DNA of 10,776 bases from Ignavibacteria bacterium. Lineage in GTDB: Bacteria > Bacteroidota > Ignavibacteria > Ignavibacteriales > Ignavibacteriaceae. The stretch is taken from positions 1-10,776 of the forward strand of contig JAOTUT010000031.1 in NCBI GenBank assembly GCA_029863735.1, read 5' to 3'. The notes under the pieces are model-generated. The model worked only from the letters and a program-made list of their open reading frames with translations, did no database searches and was not told the DNA's origin. The number at the start of each line of letters is the position of its first letter. The stretch's first letter is position 1. The position numbers and the translations under genes were made by a program. Below, one piece after another: positions 1 to 7,600 of the stretch.

Positions 1-2
1 CC

Positions 3-2531
3 TGCAGCTATATCGGCTATGAAAAGGTAGAACAAGATATTGAGGTAAACGGTGATATGACCCTAAACTTTAGTCTCAAAGACTACCAGTTCACTCTTTC
101 TGTAACAGTCTTGTCAGACAGAGTAAAAGAAAGAGAAACCCCTGTTGCTTATACAAACATCGATAAAGAGCAAATGAAATTTAATCTGGGTTCTCGCGAT
201 ATTCCTTTAGTAATGAATACGACTCCTTCGGTTTTTGCAACTGATCAGGGTGGTGGTGCCGGAGATGCACGAATAAATGTTCGTGGATTTAACCAAAGAA
301 ATATTGGTATAATGATTAATGGTATTCCGATAAATGATATGGAAAACGGCTGGGTTTACTGGTCAAACTGGGATGGTTTAGGTGATGCGACTTCCTCAAT
401 AGAGATGCAGCGAGGATTGAGCGCAGTTAACCTTGCAACACCGTCTATCGGTGGAACTATGAATATTATAACCGATCCCTCCCAGCACAAGGCAGGCGCA
501 TTCTTTCAAAACGAATTCGGTACAGGTGGTTTTCATAAACAAACAGTATTTGGGCATAGCGGCGTAGTAGATGGTTTTGCTATGAGTTTTGGGGGAGTTC
601 GTAAAGTTGGTGATGGACATGCCGACAAAGTATGGACAGATGCGTGGGCATATTATTTGGGTATGGCTTACGAAATTAACTCTAAGAATAGGCTGGAATT
701 GTATGCTATGGGTGCCCCGCAGCAGCACGGACAAAGACGCTGGAAATTAAATACAGCAACTTTTAGTCATGAATTGGCCAGAGATTTGGGTTATCCAGAT
801 GCAGCGTTAAGAGATCCCAAATTAAGAGAGCAGGGACTTCTTTATAATTCAAACTGGAACGGTGTCAATTCATCTTATGCCGGAGAGCAATGGCAAAGAT
901 CATACTGGAATAACGATTATAATCAAAGACATGATCCCGGTTATATGAACGAGAGTGAAAACTATTATCATAAACCGTTGGTAAACCTGAACTGGTATTC
1001 ACAATTTTCAGATGTTTTCAGTTTGTATTCTACGGTATACTATTCTGGCGGACTTGGAGGCGGAACAGGAACTTTCGGAAGCTTAAATTATAACACCAGT
1101 TTGTTACAGAGAGTTGTTGATTGGGATTCAACTATTGAAGAGAATATGGGCAGCCTTGTATACGACGATCCTTATAGTACGGGTGATTCTTCTTTTTATG
1201 CAATCACCACAGATAGAAGAGGCGCAATTTATAATCGTAGTGGTATTTTAAGAAATAGTGTGAACAGCCAGTGGACAATAGGAGCTATATCTAAAGCCTA
1301 TTGGAAAGCTAGTGAAACTCTAAATACATCGTTTGGAATAGATGTGAGAAGAGCTGAAATTTATCATTATAGAGAAGTACGCGACTTGTTAGGAAATGAT
1401 TTTTATCATTGGGATGGCAATGAGTTCGAAAGCGGATACCAATACTTTAAAAAACTGGGTGATAGGATTGATTATAACAACACAAATACTGTTAGTTGGC
1501 TGGGAGGTTATGTTCAGGGAGAGTGGACGAAGGGTATATATACAGTTTTTGGTACCGCCGGTTATACTACGATCAAATATGATTACGTCGATCACTTCAG
1601 AATGGATGCTTCAGGTGGTGAATTAACTTTAGAGCCTGGCTGGATGAGTGGATATCAATTTAAAGGTGGAGCCAGCTTCAGAACATCAGCTAATGTTCAA
1701 CTGTATGTAAATGGTGGTTACATATCAAAAGTACCTGTATTTGATGGGGTTATTAGCGATTGGAATTCTACTCTAATTGAAAATCCTAAGAATGAAAAAT
1801 TCTTATCATTCGAGCTAGGAGCAAACACTAATTTTCTTCAGAAAAAGGTAACTTTAAATGGAAATGTATACTTTACCGATTGGTCCGATAGGGTTGATAA
1901 TGTACAAGCCTCAGGAACGGACGATTTAGTAAGACTTTTTGATGTAAGTTCCCGTCATATGGGTGTTGAATTAGAAGGTGCATGGCAACCGATTAGATTT
2001 ATTAGGTTCGATGCAGCTTTTAGCTATGGGATCTGGGAATACACAGATGATGTCAGTGGTACTTATATATATAGTGAGTTTCAAGATTCAACAATGGAAC
2101 AAAACGCATATATAAAAGACTTGAAAGTTGGGGATGCACCTCAAACTCAACTTGCTGCTTCAGTTACTATTTTCCCCGTTCCAGGTATGCAAGCTCAGTT
2201 ACTCTGGAGATCTTATAGTAATTATTATTCTCAGTTCGATCCGGTTAGCAGAAATGACCCGGATGACAGAGAACAAGTATGGCAGATTCCTGCATATAAC
2301 CTATTTGAGTTTCATTTTGCATACGGAATACCTGGTCAAGTTCTTGGTTTAGATCTAACCCTTTTTGCACACGTATTTAACCTGACTAACTTGCTGTATG
2401 TACAGGATGCAGTTGATAATAGTTCATTCAATGCTTGGTCAGTGGATGGAAAGAATCACAAAGCAGATGATGCAGAGATCTATCCTGGAATGCCAACCGC
2501 ATTCAATATTGGATTTAGTGCAGGGCTCTAA
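3..2531 (+). CDS. TonB-dependent outer-membrane receptor, 5' end cut by window edge
   Basis: This is an outer-membrane beta-barrel importer of the TonB-dependent receptor family, expected to take up a large or scarce nutrient using energy from TonB-ExbBD. The frame is open from base 3, so the ATG at 57 is probably internal. The residues before it (SYIGYEKVEQDIEVNGDM) look like the end of a CarboxypepD_reg-like domain, typical of Bacteroidota receptors. Counting from the Met at base 57, the plug spans about residues 28-140, with NVRGFNQRN near 74-82, INGIPINDMENGWVYWSNWDG near 87-107 and the GGTMNII end near 132-138. The remaining ~680 residues are rich in alternating aromatic/polar strands, as in a 22-stranded barrel. 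The signal peptide and TonB box lie outside the window. The last strand ends FNIGFSAGL, without the usual terminal aromatic residue. No SusD-like partner lies downstream, so the substrate cannot be named. Family is certain; cargo unknown. Confidence 0.95.
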   Translation, partial: CSYIGYEKVEQDIEVNGDMTLNFSLKDYQFTLSVTVLSDRVKERETPVAYTNIDKEQMKFNLGSRDIPLVMNTTPSVFATDQGGGAGDARINVRGFNQRNIGIMINGIPINDMENGWVYWSNWDGLGDATSSIEMQRGLSAVNLATPSIGGTMNIITDPSQHKAGAFFQNEFGTGGFHKQTVFGHSGVVDGFAMSFGGVRKVGDGHADKVWTDAWAYYLGMAYEINSKNRLELYAMGAPQQHGQRRWKLNTATFSHELARDLGYPDAALRDPKLREQGLLYNSNWNGVNSSYAGEQWQRSYWNNDYNQRHDPGYMNESENYYHKPLVNLNWYSQFSDVFSLYSTVYYSGGLGGGTGTFGSLNYNTSLLQRVVDWDSTIEENMGSLVYDDPYSTGDSSFYAITTDRRGAIYNRSGILRNSVNSQWTIGAISKAYWKASETLNTSFGIDVRRAEIYHYREVRDLLGNDFYHWDGNEFESGYQYFKKLGDRIDYNNTNTVSWLGGYVQGEWTKGIYTVFGTAGYTTIKYDYVDHFRMDASGGELTLEPGWMSGYQFKGGASFRTSANVQLYVNGGYISKVPVFDGVISDWNSTLIENPKNEKFLSFELGANTNFLQKKVTLNGNVYFTDWSDRVDNVQASGTDDLVRLFDVSSRHMGVELEGAWQPIRFIRFDAAFSYGIWEYTDDVSGTYIYSEFQDSTMEQNAYIKDLKVGDAPQTQLAASVTIFPVPGMQAQLLWRSYSNYYSQFDPVSRNDPDDREQVWQIPAYNLFEFHFAYGIPGQVLGLDLTLFAHVFNLTNLLYVQDAVDNSSFNAWSVDGKNHKADDAEIYPGMPTAFNIGFSAGL

Positions 2532-2553
2532 AACTTAGGAATTAGATAAAATC

Positions 2554-2584
2554 AAAGGCTGCCGGGGGTTTGGCAGCCTTTTTT
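2554..2584 (+). terminator. Intrinsic terminator between convergent receptor and lepB genes
   Basis: The arm GGCTGCC (2557-2563) pairs perfectly with GGCAGCC (2572-2578) around an 8-nt loop (GGGGGTTT). It is extended by AAA (2554-2556) pairing with the first Ts of the following T6 run (2579-2584). It lies 23 bp after the receptor stop codon and 3 bp from the lepB stop codon on the other strand. Read on the minus strand, the hairpin is followed by TTTGATTTTAT, a weaker U-tract, so it may also stop lepB transcription. Confidence 0.9.
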
Positions 2585-2587
2585 ATT

Positions 2588-3559
2588 TTAGTGCAGTAAC
2601 AATAAAATTCTATCAGTTCTTACTGAACTAATAAGTTTGAAGAATTGTGAGAAAGGAATATCTCTATCCCAGGAAAATAAAATAATAAAGGCTTCACCAA
2701 CAACCATATCTCTTGATACGAGTCCCCAAAACCTGCTGTCCAAACTGTCATCTCTGTTATCACCCATCATAAAATAATAATCTTTTTTAAATGTGTAAGA
2801 TGAAACAGGAACATCTTTAATCATTACTACATCATTTTTTAGTTTGACAACTCTCTCACCATATTCACGGTCAATAATTGTTCGCCATTGTTCAACATTA
2901 TATTTATTTAAAGGAATAGTTGAACCCTTCCGTGGAATTACTAATGGACCATAATTATCTTCATTCCATGGCATTCCTTTGGGAAATATTCTTGGCTCAG
3001 CAACACCCCTTGGAATTGGCTTCAGAAAACTGCCATATCTTCCTTTGTAATACTTAATGAATGTAGGTCGCCAAAATTCTTTACCATTTACGAAAACTAC
3101 TTTATCCTTAATTTCAATTGTGTCACCAGGTGTACCAATACATCTTTTAACGTAATTAACTCCTCTCTCAGAAGCAAACATTTGATCGCGATCTCCGGGA
3201 AATTCAAAAACAACAATGTCTTTCGGCTTCGGATCTTTGAATGCCGGCAATCGGAAAAATGGAATTTCAATTTCAGTGAAAGGTATATACTTAGGTGATG
3301 ATGAACCGTAAATAAATTTATTTACCAGAACGAAATCACCAACGAGTATTGTGTCTTGCATAGAACCTGTGGGAATTCGAGTATTTTGTATTATAAAAGT
3401 TATAATGAAAAATGCAGCAATAGCTGCCCAGAAAAGTTGCCGGAAAAACTCTATTATTTTTTCAGTCAAAGTTTCAGGTTTTTTTCTTTCCTTTTTTTTC
3501 CAGAATAAAAATTTATTTGATTTTGCTTCTGAATCTTTCTTATTGGTACTGTCATTCAT
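2588..3559 (-). CDS. lepB: Signal peptidase I
   Basis: Membrane-bound serine peptidase (family S26) that removes signal peptides from exported preproteins on the periplasmic face of the inner membrane. A lysine-rich cytoplasmic tail (residues 1-40) precedes one clear membrane segment (about 42-57). Box B follows as IPTGSM, with catalytic Ser66. Box D is NYVKRCIGTPGD, with general base Lys138, and box E is GDNRDDSLDSRFWG at 266-279. About 115 residues separate boxes D and E, an enlarged non-catalytic beta domain; total length (323 aa) is similar to E. coli LepB, but the N-terminus shows one hydrophobic segment rather than two. The ATG start has no Shine-Dalgarno upstream, like most genes here. 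It lies downstream of the M23 gene on the same strand with a 172-bp gap, so it may have its own promoter. All catalytic residues are present, so an active enzyme is expected. Confidence 0.97.
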   Translation of the reverse strand: MNDSTNKKDSEAKSNKFLFWKKKERKKPETLTEKIIEFFRQLFWAAIAAFFIITFIIQNTRIPTGSMQDTILVGDFVLVNKFIYGSSSPKYIPFTEIEIPFFRLPAFKDPKPKDIVVFEFPGDRDQMFASERGVNYVKRCIGTPGDTIEIKDKVVFVNGKEFWRPTFIKYYKGRYGSFLKPIPRGVAEPRIFPKGMPWNEDNYGPLVIPRKGSTIPLNKYNVEQWRTIIDREYGERVVKLKNDVVMIKDVPVSSYTFKKDYYFMMGDNRDDSLDSRFWGLVSRDMVVGEAFIILFSWDRDIPFSQFFKLISSVRTDRILLLLH

Positions 3560-3639
3560 AATAAAGCTAGGTTAAGATTTAATAAGTAATGAAAAGTTTT
3601 TATCGCTTGTGATAAATAAAAAATAAATAAGCGGTGTGA

Positions 3640-3667
3640 AATATAAACTGTTTGACTAAAATATGAA
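3640..3667 (-). promoter_or_regulatory. Candidate promoter upstream of lepB
   Basis: On the minus strand TTCATA (3667-3662) and TATATT (3645-3640) are separated by 16 bp and resemble -35 and -10 boxes (4/6 and 5/6 matches to the sigma70 consensus). TATATTTC (3645-3638) also matches five of the six fixed positions of the Bacteroidota TAnnTTTG -7 element, but no TTG-type -33 box stands at the right distance. The region is very AT-rich, so chance matches are likely. The leader would be about 75 nt and would contain a small inverted repeat, TTTATC-6 nt-GATAAA (3599-3616). Confidence 0.25.
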
Positions 3668-3731
3668 GTCTATATTTTATTGATTGCCTGAATTCTGATG
3701 CGGAATAAAGATAAACGGCTAATACAAACAA

Positions 3732-5006
3732 TTATACTGGTTTTTCGGAAGTTACCAATTGAACTTTATACAGTTCAATGATCAGGCTATCCCGCAATAT
3801 CTCGTATGATGCCTTAAGATCTTGCTTGATAGGGTGGGAGGGTGGCAGTTCAACTTTTAGTGGATCAACAGCATTTCCATTTATAAAAAATCTGTAATCC
3901 AGATGTGGACCAGTGGCTAATCCCGTACTTCCAACATAACCAATAACCTGACCTTGACTCACTCTTACACCTTTTTTAATCCCTTTAGCATATTTCGAAA
4001 GATGAAGATACATAGTCGTATAAACTGAGTTATGTTTTATTTTAATGAATTTGCCTGAACCACTGTTGTAACCAACATTAGTTACAATTCCATCCCCAGT
4101 AGTTCTTGCTGGCGTTCCAACGGGCGCTGCATAATCAACTCCAAGATGAGGTCTTCGGGTTTTAAGAACAGGATGAAGTCTGCTTTTGCTGTATCTTGAA
4201 CTTATTCTACTGAATTCCAGTGGGGCTTTTAAAAATGCTTTTCGCAGACTATTACCATTTTCATCGAAATATTGAAATACGCTGTCCTGCATAAAAGGAA
4301 TTGCATAAAACTCTTTTCCATTATGGTAGAAGTAAGCAGCTTTAATTTGACCTATTGCAAAAAAATTACTATCAACAAATAGTTCTTCATAAATTACTTT
4401 GAAGTTGTCTCCCTTTTGAAGATGATAGAAATCAATTTGCCAGGCGAATATTTGAGAAAGTTTAATTGCCAGTTCCGGAGAGGCATCCGATTCCATCAAG
4501 GAAACATAAAGTGATTGGTCTATAGTAGCTGATTTCTGTTCCTCTTTTACAAAGACTTCCTTCTCACTTTCATATACATTTATCGAATCTCTTAAATCGA
4601 AAACAATAAAATGTCTTGGACTTTTCTCGTAAACAAAATAAACAAGTGTATTTACAGAATCACTATTTGTGAAGGAGTGATAAATATTTCCGGCTACAAT
4701 TTTTCTTACATCCAGAACTTTTCTCGCCTCATCGATAATATTTACCATACCATTGACTGGAACACCAAGATTCAGAAGTATATCTGACAGAGTTTCATTT
4801 TTTTCAATGGAATACGTCTGATGATCCAAAGAATCCGAGTAAAATCCAAAAGTATTAAGTTGAATTTCTGGTTTTTGTTCAGTTTGAATTTTTGAACTTG
4901 AGTCAGAACATTTTATCAAACCCCAGAATAGAAAGGATAATAGTACTATGCTTATTACTAAATAAGATAATCTAAAAAAAATAGTAGTATTTTTGCCTGT
5001 CTTCAC
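3732..5006 (-). CDS. Membrane-anchored M23 (LytM/MepM-type) peptidase with altered HxH motif
   Basis: Predicted periplasmic murein-endopeptidase-family protein (peptidase M23). A basic N-terminus and a hydrophobic segment (about 12-31) act as uncleaved anchor or signal; Cys33 follows, but Lys at -1 makes a lipobox unlikely. Residues ~63-110 (YSIEKNETLSDILLNLGVP) resemble the LysM/OapA-like domain of MepM-type proteins. The C-terminal M23 domain has HLGVD (His287, Asp291), the YLHLS motif (His335) and TGPHLDYRF at 365-373. The last is normally GPHLHY: the second His, the third zinc ligand of LytM-type enzymes, is Asp370 (codon GAT). The start is GTG, preceded directly by an in-frame TGA (5009-5007). 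The next Met is residue 87, past the anchor, so GTG is the only sensible start. The protein could cut peptidoglycan cross-links, with Asp as substitute ligand, or be a degenerate activator like EnvC/NlpD. It sits upstream of lepB on the same strand. Confidence 0.92.
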   Translation of the reverse strand: MKTGKNTTIFFRLSYLVISIVLLSFLFWGLIKCSDSSSKIQTEQKPEIQLNTFGFYSDSLDHQTYSIEKNETLSDILLNLGVPVNGMVNIIDEARKVLDVRKIVAGNIYHSFTNSDSVNTLVYFVYEKSPRHFIVFDLRDSINVYESEKEVFVKEEQKSATIDQSLYVSLMESDASPELAIKLSQIFAWQIDFYHLQKGDNFKVIYEELFVDSNFFAIGQIKAAYFYHNGKEFYAIPFMQDSVFQYFDENGNSLRKAFLKAPLEFSRISSRYSKSRLHPVLKTRRPHLGVDYAAPVGTPARTTGDGIVTNVGYNSGSGKFIKIKHNSVYTTMYLHLSKYAKGIKKGVRVSQGQVIGYVGSTGLATGPHLDYRFFINGNAVDPLKVELPPSHPIKQDLKASYEILRDSLIIELYKVQLVTSEKPV

Positions 5007-5126
5007 TCAGTAGCAATTATTAAGAAAATTTGCGACAAACTTAGGTTTATTTCTAAAATAATGCAATCTATTTCATTAAATGATAAAAATATTAATTCAA
5101 GATAGTTCATTCTTTTTACATTAATT

Positions 5127-5132
5127 TATAAT
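5127..5132 (+). promoter_or_regulatory. Candidate -10 box for the DASS transporter
   Basis: A perfect TATAAT lies 25 bp before the transporter ATG in the 151-bp divergent intergenic region and would give a leader of roughly 20 nt. No convincing -35 box is visible 16-18 bp upstream. The bases TATAATTTG also resemble the Bacteroidota TAnnTTTG -7 element with one extra spacer base. The region is AT-rich, so this is tentative. I could not pick a minus-strand promoter for the divergent M23 gene. Confidence 0.4.
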
Positions 5133-5157
5133 TTGAAGTGAGATCATTTAATCCATT

Positions 5158-6654
5158 ATGCAAGCAAATAAGAAGTTCGGATTTTTATTCGCGGCATTAG
5201 CATTTTGTATTTTATTATTTATCGGCAATCTTGACCCTGCAAAGCCGCAATTAAATACAATGGCTGCAATTGCCGTACTAATGGCGATACTTTGGATTAC
5301 AGAAGCAATCCCCCTGGCTGTCACTTCATTAATTCCTCTAATATTTTTCCCGATTACGGGTATACTTTCCACTGAGGAAATAGCATCGTCGTATATGAAC
5401 TCAATAATTTTATTATTTCTTGGTGGATTTCTTATTGCCATAGCAATGGAAGAGTGGGCGCTACACAAAAGAATCGCTTTGAAAATTATTTCATTAATTG
5501 GTGGTACTCCAATCTCAATTATCCTAGGTTTCATGGTTTCAGGAGCATTTCTTTCGATGTGGATTTCAAACACTGCAACTGCTTTAATGCTTCTTCCGAT
5601 TGGACTTTCTGTAATTCAAAAGCTTGAAAACGAATTTGGCAATGAAAGGACTCATCACTTTACAGTGATCCTGCTATTGTCCATTGCATATTCCTGTACA
5701 GTTGGAGGTATGACAACTCTGATAGGTACTCCACCCAACCTGGTAATGGTTAAAATGTTGAATGTTCTTTTTCCAAATGCCCCTACCATTTCATTTGGTA
5801 ACTGGATGCTTTTAACTTTACCGGTTTCCATTCTAATGCTGAGTGCGGTGGCATTTTTGCTTACAAAAATATTATTCAAAGTCGACAAAGAAATAAAGCT
5901 CGATAAAAATTTTATTGGGGAAGAATACAAAAGGCTTGGAAAATTTTCATTTGAAGAAAAAACTGTAAGTATTGTATTTATTATTACCGCTCTGCTTTGG
6001 ATTTTCAGGAGCGATATCTACTTTGGATTTATGACAATTCCCGGATGGTCAAACTTATTGCCAACATCCAAATTTATTGATGATGGTACTGTGGCAATCA
6101 CTATGGCATTTATACTTTTCTTAATTCCCTCCAAATCAGGAAAAAGAGGGTTGCTAGATCATACTGCTTTCAATAAAATTCCCTGGGGAATTATTCTTCT
6201 TTTCGGAGGCGGTTTTGCACTTGCAAAAGGTTTTGCATCAACTGGTCTTTCAATTTATATTGGTGAACATCTAAAAGGATTACAAAATATTTCGCCAATA
6301 TTTATTATTATTCTTTCAGCTTTCACTATAAGTTTTTTAACCGAACTTACTTCTAATACAGCAGTTACACAGATGATTCTTCCAGTAGTTGCTTCCGTTT
6401 CAGTTGCAATTGGTTTGAATCCAATTCTACTTATGATGACCGTTACTCTATCTGCCTCAATGGCTTTTATGCTGCCGGTAGCAACACCACCTAATACAAT
6501 AATTTTTGCGGCAGGAAGAATTAAAACAATTGAAATGGCAAAAACCGGTATTGCTCTTAACATTGTCGGAGTATTAATTGTAAGTCTATTAGTTTATTTT
6601 TTAGGTAGTTCCATTTTTGGCCTGGATATATTTCCAGCCTGGGCAAAACCATAA
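5158..6654 (+). CDS. DASS/SLC13-family sodium-coupled dicarboxylate or sulfate transporter
   Basis: Inner-membrane secondary transporter of the divalent anion:Na+ symporter (DASS, SLC13/INDY) family, expected to import di- or tricarboxylates (succinate, fumarate, malate) or sulfate with sodium. The 498 aa are nearly all hydrophobic segments, about 11 or more. Both halves of the family's internal repeat carry the paired signatures: Ser-Asn-Thr at 137-139 (MWISNTAT) with GTPPN at 190-194, and Ser-Asn-Thr at 399-401 (LTSNTAV) with ATPPN at 442-446. In VcINDY these motifs line the substrate and sodium sites. Other family blocks include NLDPAKPQ (24-31) and ILWITEAIPL (44-53). Length is normal and nothing is broken. 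The ATG has no Shine-Dalgarno. Its own -10-like box lies upstream, and the DUF4286 gene follows after 21 bp, so the two are probably co-transcribed. The motifs do not settle which anion is carried. Confidence 0.95.
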   Translation: MQANKKFGFLFAALAFCILLFIGNLDPAKPQLNTMAAIAVLMAILWITEAIPLAVTSLIPLIFFPITGILSTEEIASSYMNSIILLFLGGFLIAIAMEEWALHKRIALKIISLIGGTPISIILGFMVSGAFLSMWISNTATALMLLPIGLSVIQKLENEFGNERTHHFTVILLLSIAYSCTVGGMTTLIGTPPNLVMVKMLNVLFPNAPTISFGNWMLLTLPVSILMLSAVAFLLTKILFKVDKEIKLDKNFIGEEYKRLGKFSFEEKTVSIVFIITALLWIFRSDIYFGFMTIPGWSNLLPTSKFIDDGTVAITMAFILFLIPSKSGKRGLLDHTAFNKIPWGIILLFGGGFALAKGFASTGLSIYIGEHLKGLQNISPIFIIILSAFTISFLTELTSNTAVTQMILPVVASVSVAIGLNPILLMMTVTLSASMAFMLPVATPPNTIIFAAGRIKTIEMAKTGIALNIVGVLIVSLLVYFLGSSIFGLDIFPAWAKP

Positions 6655-6675
6655 AATATTTAGTGTGTTGTTGAA

Positions 6676-6987
6676 ATGATAATATACAGTGTGACGGTAA
6701 CAATTAGTGAAAAAGTAGAATCTGAATGGCTGGGTTGGATGAAAGAAGTTCACATTCCAGATGTTATAAATATTGGTTACTTTTTCGATTGGCAGATGCA
6801 AAAGTTACTATTCCCCGAGGACTCTATTGATGAAATAACTTATGTTATCAATTATTATGCAAATTCATTTGACCATTACCAACATTATACCGAAAAGGAA
6901 GCACCACGTCTGCAAAAAGAATATAATGCGAAATTTAAAGGCAAATACAGAGCAACCCGGGCCGTTTACTCATTGATTTCCAAATAA
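6676..6987 (+). CDS. DUF4286 family protein
   Basis: Small (103 aa) soluble protein with no signal peptide or membrane segment. It matches my memory of the DUF4286 family common in Bacteroidota: an N-terminal strand (MIIYSVTVTISEKVESEW), then the block WMKEVHIPDV near residues 21-30, a central strand (ITYVINYYANSFDHYQHY) and a C-terminal lysine/arginine-rich part. The alternating strands and helices suggest a ferredoxin-like fold, as in the dimeric alpha-beta barrel (ABM/EthD-like) superfamily; this is inference. The function is unknown. It begins 21 bp after the transporter stop with no Shine-Dalgarno, consistent with one transcript, but the transporter neighbour is not good evidence of a shared role. 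No clear terminator follows; the 81-bp gap to the next gene holds only an AT-rich stretch. Confidence 0.85.
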   Translation: MIIYSVTVTISEKVESEWLGWMKEVHIPDVINIGYFFDWQMQKLLFPEDSIDEITYVINYYANSFDHYQHYTEKEAPRLQKEYNAKFKGKYRATRAVYSLISK

Positions 6988-7068
6988 AAACCTAAAGCCT
7001 GGATTGCTATTTTCTCCTTAATTTTTTAATATGAGTCAGATATTATTTCTTGCAGCACCCATTAAAGT

Positions 7069-7491
7069 ATGCAGACTTATTTAATAAAAATCATTCTGTT
7101 ATTGCTGGTTTTACTTTTCTCGTTTTCCTGCAGAGAAGAAATTATTGCTCCTGATAATTTTGTTGAGACAGTAAATGATCCGGTCCAATTAAGAGAACGC
7201 AATTCATATACTCTTCTGTTAAATGCCAATAACTTCACAATGGATTTGACCGTTCCTGCTAGTTTTACTTCAATAAGAACTCGCTTTAATGTTACACTGG
7301 TTGATCATGAGTCTGGATATACAAGTGTTAGTGTTCAGGATTACAACTCAGTCGAAAGATTCAGATATTTTATCTCTGATGATGTATCTTATCATAGCGA
7401 ACTTCTAGATGGATTTGTTCCAGTTAATATTAAAATTCACACTGAAAATTTCAGTGGTAAGATTAAAATAGAGTTCAGAAAGACACTTTAG
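7069..7491 (+). CDS. Small putative lipoprotein, unknown function
   Basis: I do not recognise a family for this 140-aa product. Residues 1-20 (MQTYLIKIILLLLVLLFSFS) form a short signal peptide with Lys7 and a leucine-rich core, followed by Cys21 and the acidic run REE. This looks like a lipoprotein signal, although SFSC departs from the classical Leu-at--3 lipobox. The mature ~120 residues are polar and strand-rich (for example YTLLLNANNFTMDLTVP and INIHTENFSG-like alternation near the C-terminus, read as NIKIHTENFSGKIKIEF), suggesting a small beta-sandwich on the membrane or cell surface. The ATG is the natural start because it begins the signal peptide. Gaps of 81 bp and 109 bp isolate it from DUF4286 and pepF, all on the same strand. 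Confidence 0.75.
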   Translation: MQTYLIKIILLLLVLLFSFSCREEIIAPDNFVETVNDPVQLRERNSYTLLLNANNFTMDLTVPASFTSIRTRFNVTLVDHESGYTSVSVQDYNSVERFRYFISDDVSYHSELLDGFVPVNIKIHTENFSGKIKIEFRKTL

Positions 7492-7493
7492 CC

Positions 7494-7510
7494 AATTCTA
7501 ATTAAGAATT
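7494..7510 (+). repeat. Small AT-rich inverted repeat after the lipoprotein gene
   Basis: AATTCT (7494-7499) and AGAATT (7505-7510) form a perfect 6-bp stem with a 5-nt loop, starting 3 bp after the stop codon. It lacks G+C-rich pairs and is followed by AATATTTCTAAA rather than a T-run, so it is at best a weak terminator or an RNA 3'-end hairpin, and may be chance. Confidence 0.25.
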
Positions 7511-7600
7511 AATATTTCTAAATTCATTATCTTATAAAGCCATTTCCCTGGCAGTTTGTAATTAACTTAACAACCGCATTAGAAACCTAATTTTATAGTT

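Noticed and set aside
3599..3616. Inverted repeat TTTATC-6 nt-GATAAA in the lepB upstream region, possible operator or leader hairpin
   Set aside because: Only 6 bp, AT-rich, inside a very AT-rich spacer; no second copy seen at other genes, so chance is a sufficient explanation.
4990..5006. Lipobox in the M23 protein (Cys33 after the hydrophobic segment)
   Set aside because: The residues before Cys33 are Leu-Ile-Lys; a Lys at -1 is not accepted by lipoprotein signal peptidase, so a membrane anchor is more likely.
5148..5573. Minus-strand open frame (141 codons) opposite the start of the DASS transporter
   Set aside because: Antisense shadow of a clearly coding hydrophobic gene; the translation is a low-complexity Ile/Ala/Asn-rich product without motifs.
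6988..7068. Possible terminator after the DUF4286 gene (TTAATTTTTTAA at 7019-7030, and AGC/GCT near 7000)
   Set aside because: The stems are only 3-4 bp and contain almost no G+C pairs, so no stable hairpin precedes the T-run.
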